Part shown: positions 36,027 to 44,354 of the stretch, in pieces
How the letters are laid out: every line of letters starts with the position of its first letter
Position numbering within the stretch: position 1 is the first letter of the stretch
From: Bacteroidota bacterium
GTDB taxonomy: Bacteria > Bacteroidota > Bacteroidia > Chitinophagales > Chitinophagaceae
NCBI GenBank assembly: GCA_016868455.1
Contig: VGGV01000001.1
Location: 124,001 to 188,000 of the forward strand
Direction: 5' to 3'
DNA length: 64,000 bases
The notes under the pieces: generated by a model
Database searches by the model: none
Told to the model about the DNA's origin: nothing
Seen by the model: only the letters and a program-made list of their open reading frames with translations
Position numbers and translations under genes: made by a program

Positions 36027-36505
36027 CTCCGGAACTTTTTTCCAACTGTACTTTGGCCAGTTCCTTACGGTGTGTGCGGCTGTGGATGAGTTTGTGTATC
36101 ATCCAGTGCTCCAGCCGGTGATGGGCGGGAATAAGTATGGCAGCAAGACCCACAAAAATTAAAATCTCGTAAACCGGAGTATGATTGGTAAGCCGGGCCA
36201 CGGTCGGATGAAGAAGCAGGGTGAGGTACTCAAACAGGAAGAGCAGGGAAAGCACACCGAGCAACCGAATCAGTTTCAACGGCACGGCAATACGGCTCAG
36301 GAATAAAGTAAAGAGAAAAAAACCGGGGATAAAGATGGCAATGAGGAGCATCTGCAATTGCTGAAACCTCTTTTCCCGCTGGATAGCCCTTTCTTCCTCC
36401 AGTTCCAGTTGCTGGAAATTATTTGTGATTCTCTTATTTTATCCCTGCTGTTAACCGAATCGTTCAGCCCCCGCATATAATTCACATAAGAAAAAGCGCT
36501 GCAGT
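36022..36505 (-). pseudogene. C-terminal part of a membrane protein, truncated and frameshifted
   Basis: The intact stretch encodes a coiled region (NNFQQLELEEERAIQREKRF), three or four membrane helices (MLLIAIFIPGFFLFTLFLS, LIRLLGVLSLLFLFEYLTLL, VYEILIFVGLAAILIPA) and a basic tail. This looks like the end of a Bacteroidota TPR or sensor protein. Upstream, SAFSYVNYMRGLNDSVNSRDK is in a different frame; five A instead of four at 36437-36440 would join them. Everything further upstream is missing at about 36505, where an unrelated divergent gene begins without its 5' end. Confidence 0.7.
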
Positions 36506-37113
36506 AAAAATGCTGAAGCTCCGTGACCTCGGATTCCGTGCATGTGAAGGTTATTACAGCCAGCACGAATGCCAGCACCTGGCCCTGCAGCATTACCGAA
36601 ATGCAGCCAAAGGATGGGATGACGGAAGTGCACCGCGACATGATCCTGTGGGCCGACATTGTACTGGTGAGCACCCCCATCCGGTGGGGCAATCCTTCTT
36701 CGCTGTATTTTAAAATGGCAGAGCGGCTAAACTGTGTGCAGAACCAGATTACTATCAGGGACCGGGTACTGATAAAAAACAAAGTGGCTTCTTTCATTAT
36801 CACCGGCGGACAGGATAACATTCAGCAGGTGGCAGGGCAAATGATGATGTTTTTTACCGATCTCGGATATACGTTTCCCCCTTTTAGTTTTTTGGGGTGG
36901 AGCCGGGGATGGACAGCCGAAGACATGGACAAAAACATCCTTCAGTTCAAAAAAAGCGAATACATCCGGCGAACCGTAAAAGAAATTGTAGATAACTGCT
37001 TGGAAACGCTGACCAACATCAAACATATTCATACAGAAAATATTAAAGCGCTCAAACCCCACCGCGAAGATTCATTTACCGCAGGCATGCTTAACCCGGA
37101 TATGAATGTATGA
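36506..37113 (+). pseudogene. flavodoxin-family NAD(P)H/FMN oxidoreductase, 5'-truncated and frameshifted
   Basis: Sequence from LKLRDLGFRACEGYYS (one frame) to STNASTWPCSITEMQ, MILWADIVLVSTPIRWGNPS, SLYFKMAERLNCVQNQITI and ASFIITGGQDNIQQVAGQMM (next frame) matches the flavodoxin-like family that carries the EG-YYS and TWPCSIT motifs. One extra C in AGCCAGC near 36560 explains the frame change. The N-terminal 40 or so residues with the FMN phosphate loop are absent: upstream DNA belongs to the divergent remnant. The C-terminus (PHREDSFTAGMLNPDMNV) is whole. Confidence 0.75.
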
Positions 37114-37202
37114 TTGCCAATTTATACTTAGCTTTAAAGATTGCAGGCAACCATTGCACACCCAATTTGGGTCTATAAAGCATTACCACACAAACCAGGC
37201 GC

Positions 37203-38315
37203 ATGAAAACGATTATTCAGGCTTTTATTCCGCTTATGCTTGCAGGATTTGTACTTCCCGGTGAGGATTGCAGCACATCCCGGCCGCACACCACCCGGCA
37301 TGACGGGCCCTATGTGCTATACAAAGACAACAAGGTTTTTGTAAAATATATCAACGACGATCACGGCGTTAAAAAAGTGCAGGCCGACAGCCTGCCCCTT
37401 GCTCAAAAAGCTGCGCTGACACTGCAGGTAGCCACGGATGATCCGGCAAAAATGTTTATCGTTAAGCTGAAATCTGAGCTGTCAATTGAAAAGACGGATT
37501 ATTCCGGTGCATCTAAGCTGTACATCCTGTCTGATATCGATGGAAATTTTAGCGCATTTAAAAAGCTGCTGCTCGCCGGCGGCATTATTGATGCCGGTTT
37601 CAACTGGACATTCGGCAACGGCCATCTTGTCCTTACCGGAGATTTTGTGGACCGCGGTTCACAGGTAAATGAAGTACTCTGGCTTATCTATTCGCTGGAG
37701 GACAAGGCCAAAGCTGCCGGCGGTTATGTGCATTACATTCTTGGCAACCACGAGATCATGAATATGAACGGCGATCTTCGTTATGTTCATCCTAAATATA
37801 TGGAAAGCGCCGGGCTGCTCAATGAAGGATTCACTTCACTATACGGTGAAAACTCAGAACTGGGCCGCTGGCTGCGTACCAAAAATGTAATGGAAAAGAT
37901 CAATGATATCCTTTTTGTTCATGGCGGAATATCAGCTCCGGTTAACAGGAAGGAATTTTCCGCAAGCAAGCTGAACAAACTGGTAAGACCGCATTATGCG
38001 GACAGCCTGATGGAATTCAAAGACCCTTTTCTTGATACTTTATACAGCGACCTGGGACCTTTCTGGTACAGGGGTTATTATAAAACCAATCCTTCTTCAG
38101 AGGCCGGTACGGTTGACAGCACCCTCAGGTTTTACAGGGTGAAGAAAATTGCCACGGGCCATACTGTTATTGCCGATACCATCAGTGCCGTATTTGACGG
38201 CAAGGTTATCAATACAGATGTGCACCACGTAAAGGGACATTCAGAAGCCCTGCTGGTGGAAGACGGTAAATATTACCGGGTGCTTCCCTCCGGTGAAACG
38301 AAACAGTTGATGTAA
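37203..38315 (+). CDS. exported metallophosphoesterase (PPP-like)
   Basis: A 370-residue calcineurin-like phosphatase with an N-terminal signal (IIQAFIPLMLAGFVLPG). All metal motifs are visible: LSDIDGN, TGDFVDRG, LGNHEIMN, FVHGGIS and ATGHTVI. The arrangement resembles Shewanella-like or bacterial PPP phosphatases, which act on phosphoproteins or small phosphoesters; the substrate is unknown. It stands alone, with about 90 bases upstream to the flavodoxin remnant. Confidence 0.92.
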   Translation: MKTIIQAFIPLMLAGFVLPGEDCSTSRPHTTRHDGPYVLYKDNKVFVKYINDDHGVKKVQADSLPLAQKAALTLQVATDDPAKMFIVKLKSELSIEKTDYSGASKLYILSDIDGNFSAFKKLLLAGGIIDAGFNWTFGNGHLVLTGDFVDRGSQVNEVLWLIYSLEDKAKAAGGYVHYILGNHEIMNMNGDLRYVHPKYMESAGLLNEGFTSLYGENSELGRWLRTKNVMEKINDILFVHGGISAPVNRKEFSASKLNKLVRPHYADSLMEFKDPFLDTLYSDLGPFWYRGYYKTNPSSEAGTVDSTLRFYRVKKIATGHTVIADTISAVFDGKVINTDVHHVKGHSEALLVEDGKYYRVLPSGETKQLM

Positions 38316-38522
38316 CATATCGTCTGATTCTACCGGGTGCCTATTAATTTTTACCCTAAAGGATATAAGATTAGCTGGATCTATCAGCATTTTTGCATGA
38401 ATACCCTTTGTTTAAAACTCAGGGATTATTTTTTTCCGGTTTCAAAACTTTGGCTAATTTGCTCTGAAAGATTTGACACGGACCGGCCGGGTTCGTTTAT
38501 TGAATAACTATTAAAACCAGCC

Positions 38523-39137
38523 ATGATGAGAAAGCTACTGATCTTTTTATTTACGGTAACCCTTTTTACTGCCTGCAACAACAACAAAGATGACCGCCGG
38601 GCAGAACGGGAAAGAGACGACTACCGCAGCCGTAACAAGGAGGAGGATGATAACAACAATGACCCGGGTCGGGAAGACAAATGGTCGTCCGGTGATATCA
38701 GCGCTTTTAACAGGGACTGCGAAGAAAGTATGGCCGAAGCTAATCTTGACAGGGAGCAGCTAGACCAGGTATGCTCCTGCCTGCTTGAAAAGTTTCAGGA
38801 CAGATACTCTTCTTATGCTGACTTGGAAGAAAACGCATCGGAAGATGAAGGGGAAAAAGCCGGAGAAGAATGTCTTGGAAATATTAGGAAGACTGGGGAT
38901 GATGATAACAATGGGGGCGGGGGGTGGACCCGTTCGGACCAACAGCAATGGATGGATGATTGTGAGTCATCAATAGGTTCAAAAATGAGCAAAGAAAACA
39001 GATACGATTATTGCTGGTGTGTAATGGAAAAACTCGAAAGAAGATATTCAAACTACGATAAGATGAACCGTGAAGGTACACAACAGGAAGGCATTGACCT
39101 TGGGATAGAATGTAAAGGGAAACTGGGACTTGAATAA
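38523..39137 (+). CDS. Cys-rich lipoprotein with two copies of a short domain
   Basis: A 204-residue protein whose signal (KLLIFLFTVTLFTAC) is followed by an acidic, Asn-rich linker. Two copies of a unit follow: W(S/T) - about nine residues - DCE - then C.C..EK...RYS.Y - then EC.GK or EC.GN near the end of each. Paired cysteines per copy (DCEES..., VCSCLLEKF, EECLG; DDCESS, YCWCVMEKL, IECKG) suggest disulfides. The next gene is a single-unit paralogue with nearly the same signal peptide. The start could be the second Met, as in the paralogue. Family unknown to me. Confidence 0.8.
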   Translation: MMRKLLIFLFTVTLFTACNNNKDDRRAERERDDYRSRNKEEDDNNNDPGREDKWSSGDISAFNRDCEESMAEANLDREQLDQVCSCLLEKFQDRYSSYADLEENASEDEGEKAGEECLGNIRKTGDDDNNGGGGWTRSDQQQWMDDCESSIGSKMSKENRYDYCWCVMEKLERRYSNYDKMNREGTQQEGIDLGIECKGKLGLE

Positions 39138-39173
39138 CACAATATTTTAACCACAATAAAAAAAACCAGCATT

Positions 39174-39509
39174 ATGAGAAAGCTACTGATCTTTTTACTT
39201 GCCGGAACCATTTTTACCGCCTGCAACAACAACAAAGACGACCGCCGTTCCGGCAGGGGCACCAACAACAACCGTGATGATAGATATAACAACGAAGAAG
39301 GATGGTCATCCCAGGTTGTAAGGGCATTTGTTGACAACTGTGTAGAGGAAGCAGAAAACGGATTTACCCCATCCGAGGCTTTGGATTACTGTGAGTGTAT
39401 GCAGAAAAAAATTGAAAGAATGTATCCGGATGCAAATGATTTGGAAAGCCTTGATATGGAATCTCCGCGGGTAAAGCAAATGATCGAAGATTGTGCACCC
39501 CGCCCCTAA
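39174..39509 (+). CDS. single-unit paralogue of the Cys-rich lipoprotein
   Basis: A 111-residue lipoprotein (MRKLLIFLLAGTIFTACNNN) with the same KDDRR linker start and one copy of the Cys unit (WSSQVVRAFVDNCVEEAENG, YCECMQKKIERMYPDANDLE, MIEDC). It is 36 bases downstream of the two-unit paralogue and followed by a strong terminator, so the pair forms one operon. It probably arose by tandem duplication. Function unknown. Confidence 0.8.
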   Translation: MRKLLIFLLAGTIFTACNNNKDDRRSGRGTNNNRDDRYNNEEGWSSQVVRAFVDNCVEEAENGFTPSEALDYCECMQKKIERMYPDANDLESLDMESPRVKQMIEDCAPRP

Positions 39510-39532
39510 AGAACGGAACAGAATTTTGGATA

Positions 39533-39567
39533 AAGCCTGTATTCCGGCAATACAGGCTTTTGCTTTT
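39533..39567 (+). terminator. rho-independent terminator
   Basis: A perfect 11-base stem (AAGCCTGTATT with AATACAGGCTT) with a five-base loop is followed by TTGCTTTT. It closes the Cys-rich lipoprotein operon. Confidence 0.88.
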
Positions 39568-39589
39568 AGGTTTTATCCCCTTTCACGCC

Positions 39590-39597
39590 TAAATTTG
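39590..39597 (+). promoter_or_regulatory. -7-like element upstream of pdhB
   Basis: TAAATTTG matches TAnnTTTG and is placed 22 bases before the start codon of pdhB, after the preceding terminator. The -33 region at 19 bases is TTTTAGG-like and not a clear TTG. Confidence 0.4.
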
Positions 39598-39619
39598 TGC
39601 CTCCTAAAAAAGGAAGCAA

Positions 39620-40609
39620 ATGGCCAGATCAATCGCATTCCGGGAAGCGCTGCGTGAAGCAATGAGCGAAGAAATGAGAAGGGATGAAAGGGTGTACCTG
39701 ATGGGTGAAGAAGTGGCCGAATACAATGGCGCCTACAAGGTAAGTCAGGGAATGCTGGCTGAGTTTGGTCCAAAGAGGGTAATTGACACACCTATTTCTG
39801 AGCTTGGTTTTACCGCCGTTGGTGTAGGCTCTGCTCAGAATGGCCTTCGCCCGATTGTGGAGTTTATGACCTGGAACTTCGCCGTGCTGGCTTTAGATCA
39901 AATTCTCAACACAGCTTCTAAAATGCTGGCAATGAGCGGTGGGCAAATCAGTTGCCCGATTGTTTTCAGGGGACCCAACGGTTCAGCCGGACAATTGGGC
40001 GCCCAGCACTCCACTGCATTTGAAAGCCTTTATGCAAATATTCCGGGAATTAAAGTTGTATCACCCGGCAATGGATATGATGCCAAAGGTTTACTGAAAC
40101 AGGCTATCCGTTACGAGGAAGACCCGGTGGTATTTATGGAAAGCGAAGTGATGTACGGAGATAAAACCGAAGTTCCGGAGGAAGAATACTATATCGAACT
40201 GGGAAAGGCTGATATAAAGAGAGCAGGCCGTGATGTTACCATCGTTTCCTTCAATAAAATGATGAAGGTGGCTCTTGGCACTGCTGCAGAACTGGAAAAA
40301 GAAGGTATCAGCGCCGAGGTAATTGATCTCCGCACCATCCGTCCGCTTGACTGGATGACCATTCTGGAAAGTGTAAAAAAAACCAACCGGCTTGTTATTG
40401 TAGAAGAGCAGTGGCCTTTTGCATCTGTTTCTTCAGAGATTACTTACCGCATACAAAAAGAAGGGTTCGATTACCTGGATGCGCCCATCCGCCGCATCAC
40501 CGCAGCTGATGCACCGCTGCATTATGCAGGCAACCTGGTAAACGCCGCACTGCCCGATGTGACCAAAACGGTAAAACTGGTTAAGGAAGTGGTGTATGCA
40601 GTAAAATAA
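39620..40609 (+). CDS. pdhB: pyruvate dehydrogenase E1 component, beta subunit
   Basis: A 329-residue thiamine-diphosphate-dependent E1 beta subunit, which with E1 alpha decarboxylates pyruvate for acetyl-CoA production. Family motifs are RVYLMGEEVAEYNGAYKVSQ, RVIDTPISELGFTAVGVGSA, RGPNGSAGQLGAQHS and IDLRTIRPLDWMTI. The glutamate in GEEVAEY is in the cofactor-activating position. The E1 alpha and E2 genes are not in the window, so the complex is encoded in at least two places, as often in Bacteroidota. A promoter-like element precedes it and a terminator follows. Confidence 0.94.
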   Translation: MARSIAFREALREAMSEEMRRDERVYLMGEEVAEYNGAYKVSQGMLAEFGPKRVIDTPISELGFTAVGVGSAQNGLRPIVEFMTWNFAVLALDQILNTASKMLAMSGGQISCPIVFRGPNGSAGQLGAQHSTAFESLYANIPGIKVVSPGNGYDAKGLLKQAIRYEEDPVVFMESEVMYGDKTEVPEEEYYIELGKADIKRAGRDVTIVSFNKMMKVALGTAAELEKEGISAEVIDLRTIRPLDWMTILESVKKTNRLVIVEEQWPFASVSSEITYRIQKEGFDYLDAPIRRITAADAPLHYAGNLVNAALPDVTKTVKLVKEVVYAVK

Positions 40610-40629
40610 TTTGTTTGATATTTCGTCAT

Positions 40630-40660
40630 AAAAAGCTCTGCAAACTGCAGGGCTTTTTTA
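40630..40660 (+). terminator. terminator of pdhB
   Basis: A 12-base stem (AAAAGCTCTGCA with TGCAGGGCTTTT, one G-U pair) with a three-base loop runs into TTTA, 22 bases after the stop codon. Confidence 0.85.
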
Positions 40661-40732
40661 TTGAAACGTAGAATTACTAACCCTGAAAAATTTTTTTCGG
40701 TTATGGTGCAGCGTTTTGAACAGTAATCTGCA

Positions 40733-40805
40733 TCTTTGCAATGGTTTTTCATAGGATATTGGATTTTAAAACGAGGCCGGGTTTCTACCCGGCCTCTATT
40801 TTTTT
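40733..40805 (+). ncRNA. possible small RNA or leftover transcription unit
   Basis: A -7-like element (CATCTTTGC at about 40731-40739) is followed about 35 bases later by a strong terminator hairpin, so a transcript of some 60 bases would be made. There is no credible protein in between: a frame from the ATG at 40741 reads through the hairpin. It could be a small RNA, or the promoter and terminator of a gene that has been deleted. No known RNA family is recognised. Confidence 0.3.
40773..40805 (+). terminator. strong isolated terminator hairpin
   Basis: A perfect ten-base GC-rich stem (GAGGCCGGGT with ACCCGGCCTC) with a four-base loop is followed by TATTTTTTT. Confidence 0.85.
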
Positions 40806-40809
40806 CCTT

Positions 40810-40873
40810 GTCCTCCATAGCCTTGGCGTAGGAGGATTGTCCACAATAGCTTTAGCGAAGGAGGGTTACCCTC
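40810..40873. repeat. CCTCC-ATAGC...GCG-AGGAGG palindromic repeat units
   Basis: Unit one is TCCTCCATAGCC-TTGG-CGTAGGAGGA, with six-base outer arms. Unit two carries the variant AATAGCTTTAGCGAAGGAGG and runs into GGAGGG-TTA-CCCTCC. Repeats of this type are common between genes in Chitinophagaceae, by memory. Together with the hairpins before it, this fills the gap of about 370 bases between pdhB and the next gene; the remaining 100 bases hold nothing recognisable. Confidence 0.6.
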
Positions 40874-40981
40874 CTTGTCTTGGCAAAGATGAGCTGGGTT
40901 TAAGTAAACACAGCACAATAACCGGCAACATCCCTTCTGTAAAGAAATACTGCCGGATATAAATATCCGGGGTGATAAGAG

Positions 40982-41284
40982 TTACAGCACAATCACAGGG
41001 TTGGCGCCGCCGTACATATCCGGGGCTTCGCTGTCGGCTTCAGGCTCATTCAGCCACAGGGCTTCATTCACCAGATATTTGAATTCATGTTTTGTCTGCC
41101 TGGGCAGGTTCACATCGGCGCTGAAACTGCCGTCTTTCTTTTTGGCCATTACAACGGAATGTTGCCAGTCGCTGTTCAGCCCGAGAATTTCCACGCTGCT
41201 GATGGAAGCATCCGCATTTTCTGGTTTAAAGGAGAATTTTACTTTACAATAATCTTTCGTTTTGTAGTAGGTCTTTTGTACCAT
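40982..41284 (-). CDS. small glycogen-binding-like (CBM48/isoamylase N-terminal) protein
   Basis: A 100-residue single-domain protein with the early-set beta-sandwich of isoamylase and AMPK glycogen-binding domains: KVKFSFKPENADASISSVEI, LGLNSDWQ, DGSFSADVNLPRQTKHEFKY and ALWLNEPEADSEAPDMYGGA. The start is placed at the second Met, where VQKTYYKTKDYCKVKF aligns with relatives; the upstream start at 41326 adds an unlikely segment. Role unknown, perhaps a carbohydrate sensor. Confidence 0.85.
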   Translation of the reverse strand: MVQKTYYKTKDYCKVKFSFKPENADASISSVEILGLNSDWQHSVVMAKKKDGSFSADVNLPRQTKHEFKYLVNEALWLNEPEADSEAPDMYGGANPVIVL

Positions 41285-41335
41285 TTGTTTCTTTTTTTGA
41301 TTTAGGATCAGATAAACACGGTTCACGGCAAATGG

Positions 41336-41381
41336 CGCCCGGCAGACTTCGGCGTGAGTTCAGTCGAACGCTGCCGGGCCG
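41336..41381. repeat. palindromic repeat with CCCGGCAG / CTGCCGGG arms
   Basis: The arms CCCGGCAG and CTGCCGGG enclose GACTTCGGCGTGAGTTCAGTC, a word typical of dispersed repeats related to TTCGACTGAGCTCACGCCGAA. A second hairpin (CGCCCTTA with TAAGGGCG) follows at about 41399-41423. Both lie in the noncoding gap upstream of the CBM48 gene. Confidence 0.55.
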
Positions 41382-41542
41382 CTGGCAATCGTAAATTTCG
41401 CGCCCTTAATACGGTAAGGGCGCAAAAGTAACCCCCTGCATGGCTATTTTCTTTCACCGATTGCAATTTCACCCGCTGACAGCCGTTGTAAATCTGTCCA
41501 TCCCGGAAGCCCGGGGTCCTGTTTAAAACCAATATCCGCTGT

Positions 41543-41794
41543 ATGAACCCGCCATACTGCAATGACCAGGCATATATTGCTGAAGCATTTCAGCTTGATG
41601 AAGATTATATCGGCCAGATGACCCGGTTATCTTTTTTCAAGATCAATTCGTACAAACTTTCTCTCATCAAAGCTTCCTTTTGCAAGACCCGTGATGAACT
41701 GGGGCGAAACCTGCATTCCACCCTGCTGAATTATACCAGCCCTGCTATCATTCTGGCTGATCTCGGTTTCTTCGGCTCGGAAACAGAGAACTGA
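41543..41794 (+). CDS. hypothetical small protein
   Basis: An 83-residue frame from an ATG (MNPPYCNDQAYIAEAFQLDE) with mixed, plausible composition and two hydrophobic patches (KLSLIKASFC, SPAIILADLGFF). No family is recognised. It lies in a region where neighbouring genes are broken, so it could itself be a remnant. The following gene starts 92 bases later in the same direction. Confidence 0.45.
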   Translation: MNPPYCNDQAYIAEAFQLDEDYIGQMTRLSFFKINSYKLSLIKASFCKTRDELGRNLHSTLLNYTSPAIILADLGFFGSETEN

Positions 41795-41886
41795 TACACA
41801 TTTCATTCACCATTAGGAACATTTCAACAAGTGTCAGGGATGATTAGGCGCTTCTTTACTAACTTCGGCCTCCAATTTCAACCCCC

Positions 41887-42941
41887 ATGACCGGACAATC
41901 GCACCAACTGGCTGCCATTCTTTTTGCCGACATTGTGGGCTATACAGCCCTGATGCAGGAAAATGAAGAACTGGCCGTAAAAAAGGTGAACCGCTTCCGG
42001 GAAACAGTGGAACTGGTAGCTGAAGAACTCAACGGAAAAATTGTTCAGTATTACGGCGATGGCTCTCTGCTGTTGTTTCAAAGCTCCACCGATGCAGCCG
42101 AATTTGCCAAACTGCTGCAGGAAGACCTGTACAATGAACCGCAGGTACCGGTACGAATCGGCATCCATATGGGCGATGTGCTGGTACTTGCCGGCAATAT
42201 ATTCGGCGATGTGGTCAACATTGCCTCCCGCATTCAAAGCCTGGCTCCGGCAGGCGGCATTTATATTTCCGAAGTGGTGTACCGGAATATTGCCAATAAA
42301 AAAGAACTGGAATCCGCATTTGTAAAAGAAGAAAAACTGAAGAATGTAAAAGACCCCATGCGCATTTACCAGGTGCTTACGGAACCTATGCCGGCCATTA
42401 TCCAGACTAACGGTGTTGCGGCAACCGCTGCAGCCTCTGTAAATGGCAACAGCATTGCCGTATTGCCCTTTGCCAATATGAGCAGCGACCCGCAGCAGGA
42501 TTATTTCAGCGATGGGCTTACCGAAGACATCATCACCCAGCTTTCCAAGATCAGGGCTTTTAAGGTGATTTCCCGTACCTCGGTAATGTAGTATAAAACT
42601 TTACCAAAATCAGTAAAAGACATCGGAAAAGAACTGGGTGTATCCCTTGTGCTGGAAGGCAGTGTGCAGCGGCATGGCGATAAGGTGCGCATCACTGCAC
42701 AGCTCATCAATGCAGTGTCGGATGAACATATCTGGGCCGACTCCTATGACCGCTCACTCAATGATATCTTCAGCATTCAGCCGGTGCAGGGGATAAGGCT
42801 ATTGAGAGTTTTAATAATGCAGTGGCCTTAAAGGAAGCGGCTATATCCTTATTGCTGATCCGTGATTTTGAATATCTCAATATCAAGTACCTCAATATGG
42901 CGCTCATCACCGGGAAGGTGAAGCAGCTGATTAATTTTTAG
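41887..42941 (+). pseudogene. class III adenylate/guanylate cyclase gene, nonsense plus internal deletion
   Basis: The N-terminal class III cyclase domain is complete ([65 protein letters not shown]), followed by the FlgO-like segment [20 protein letters not shown] and [19 protein letters not shown] at 42589-42591 interrupts SRTSVM-YKTLPKS where relatives commonly have Gln (VMQYK). The same frame continues to SLNDIFSIQ, then at about 42783 jumps frame into GDKAIESFNNAVALKEAAIS and a short tail ending at the TAG at 42939-42941, the end of the TPR region. The TPRs between appear deleted. The cyclase domain alone might still be made as a 234-residue protein. Confidence 0.8.
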
Positions 42942-42953
42942 CAGCTTTCGCTA

Positions 42954-43432
42954 TTACGCAGGCGCACTTTGGTACAGCAGCTTGCCTTCATCATCCAGCG
43001 AGTAAACCCCGTCTTTCAGTATGAGTGTAAGCGGGCCTGGCGCCCATTCTGTGGGTTCGCCGCTGCCTTCTTTCCTGCGGATGATCACCGCTTTTTTCTG
43101 TGTGGGTAAAAATATTTCCACCCTTACCCTGTCCTTGCTGAAAATAAGATAAGTGCTGTGGTTTTGTCAAGCGACGGGTCTTTGGGCAGCATTTTGATAC
43201 CTGCTTCAAAAATGCGGATGCAGGTATCCTTCATTACCGACCAGCGGTAGCCGGCTGAGGTAGTGCACCCTTTTTCATCCCTGTCGCTGCCCGCTTGGTT
43301 TACCGGTATGGTATCAGCCTGTGCGGTAACGGATGCATCTTCCTTTATTGCAGCCGGGTTGTTTTTTGCCTCGTTGTTACAGGCCATGCATGCTGTTAAT
43401 GCCAATGCAAAAGTGGTTGCTGTTCGGAACAT
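42954..43432 (-). pseudogene. small lipoprotein gene with homopolymer frameshift
   Basis: From the ATG at 43432: a lipoprotein signal (FRTATTFALALTACMAC), a linker and GCTTSAGYRWSVMKDTCIRI, then a frame break at the A run (plus-strand T at 43162-43165). With five A instead of four the protein continues as KNHSTYLIFSKDRVRVEIFL, IIRRKEGSGEPTEWAPGPLT and LILKDGVYSLDDEGKLLYQS, ending APA. Without repair it stops at 43124. The family is unknown to me. It converges with the broken cyclase gene. Confidence 0.75.
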
Positions 43433-43534
43433 GGTTCTTGTTTTTAAAATTGAGCAATATGTTCCTTTCAGTGGGAGCGGCTGGGATATTAAAGATAGTG
43501 AAAGCACAGGCAAACTGAATATCATCGCACAAAC

Positions 43535-44124
43535 CTAATCCTTATAAAACACCGGCTTCTCTTTTTCAGGAATGGTCAGTTTAGTGCTGAGGGTTGGATA
43601 ATACTGTTTCATGGTATGGATACTCTTGCCCTGTGTATCAATAAATTTCCAGTTCATCCCATTGTCAAAGGAAACGCCTACCAGGGTGGAAATGCTGACC
43701 AGTTTGCCTCCCGGAACTTTTAAAACCAGTGTTTCAGGAACGGGGCATTGAAGTTCTTTGCCCGATACCACAATAGGGGAAGGCTCACCAATCTCAACAC
43801 TTATAAGGGTATATCCTTCACTTTCCTGCTCTTGTATTGATGATGAAATCAGTTTCACAATTTCCTTCCCATGCCTCCGTCCTTTATTGTTTTGGGGTGC
43901 ATATATTTTGTAAACTCCGGGTATTTTTTTTCAGCAAGGGCATTCGCCATATCGGTAGCCTGGCTTTTAATTCTCAGCGAAATGGAGTCGGTTGCAATTT
44001 TGGATTGTCCGTAAGCGATATGAACAATGCATAGAGTAATAAAAACTAACCTGCGGATGACTATTATATGATTTGATTTTTGTGAAGTTATTCCTTTTGG
44101 TGGTGAGAGTTTAATTTTAAGCAC
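43535..44124 (-). pseudogene. exported hypothetical gene split by a one-base deletion
   Basis: Two overlapping frames read as one protein: a signal region (RRLVFITLCIVHIAYGQ) and ANALAEKKYPEFTKYMHPKT end in GGMGRKL with TGA at 43855-43857. The next frame starts VKLISSSIQEQESEGYTLIS and runs through LQCPVPETLVLKVPGGKLVS to IPEKEKPVFYKD. TTGTGAAA needs one more G to read TTG-GTG-AAA. Just before RRLVF the expected start codon reads ATC, and the only ATG in frame is well upstream, so the start may also be damaged. Intact relatives, from memory, have this same layout. Confidence 0.72.
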
Positions 44125-44354
44125 ATTTTTTCCAGACTGTGGTCTTACTTTTTGCCCGTTTGCGGCAGACAGTCATCCGCTGTTCGTGCCGACACAAACC
44201 ACGGCAAAAGCGACCAACTCATAACAGTTTTACAAAATCCCGTGCGAAAAACCATCTTTCCACATTTTCTTAAATTTTGTGGAAAACCATGATGTTCAAT
44301 AGATAAACAGGCACATATTCCCGTAAATTCGCCACCGTAACTAAAGTGATAATT

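Noticed and set aside
36297-36821. A 174-codon minus-strand open frame
   Set aside because: Most of it is antisense to the flavodoxin-family sequence; only the short piece nearest 36440-36500 belongs to a real remnant.
38523-39137. Calcium-binding EF-hand interpretation of the acidic repeats
   Set aside because: The Asp/Asn-rich linker does not follow EF-hand spacing; the conserved pattern is cysteine-based.
10642-42591. Reassigned stop codon or alternative genetic code
   Set aside because: TAA, TAG and TGA all occur as in-frame interruptions, all three also terminate intact genes, and the long housekeeping genes contain none of them.
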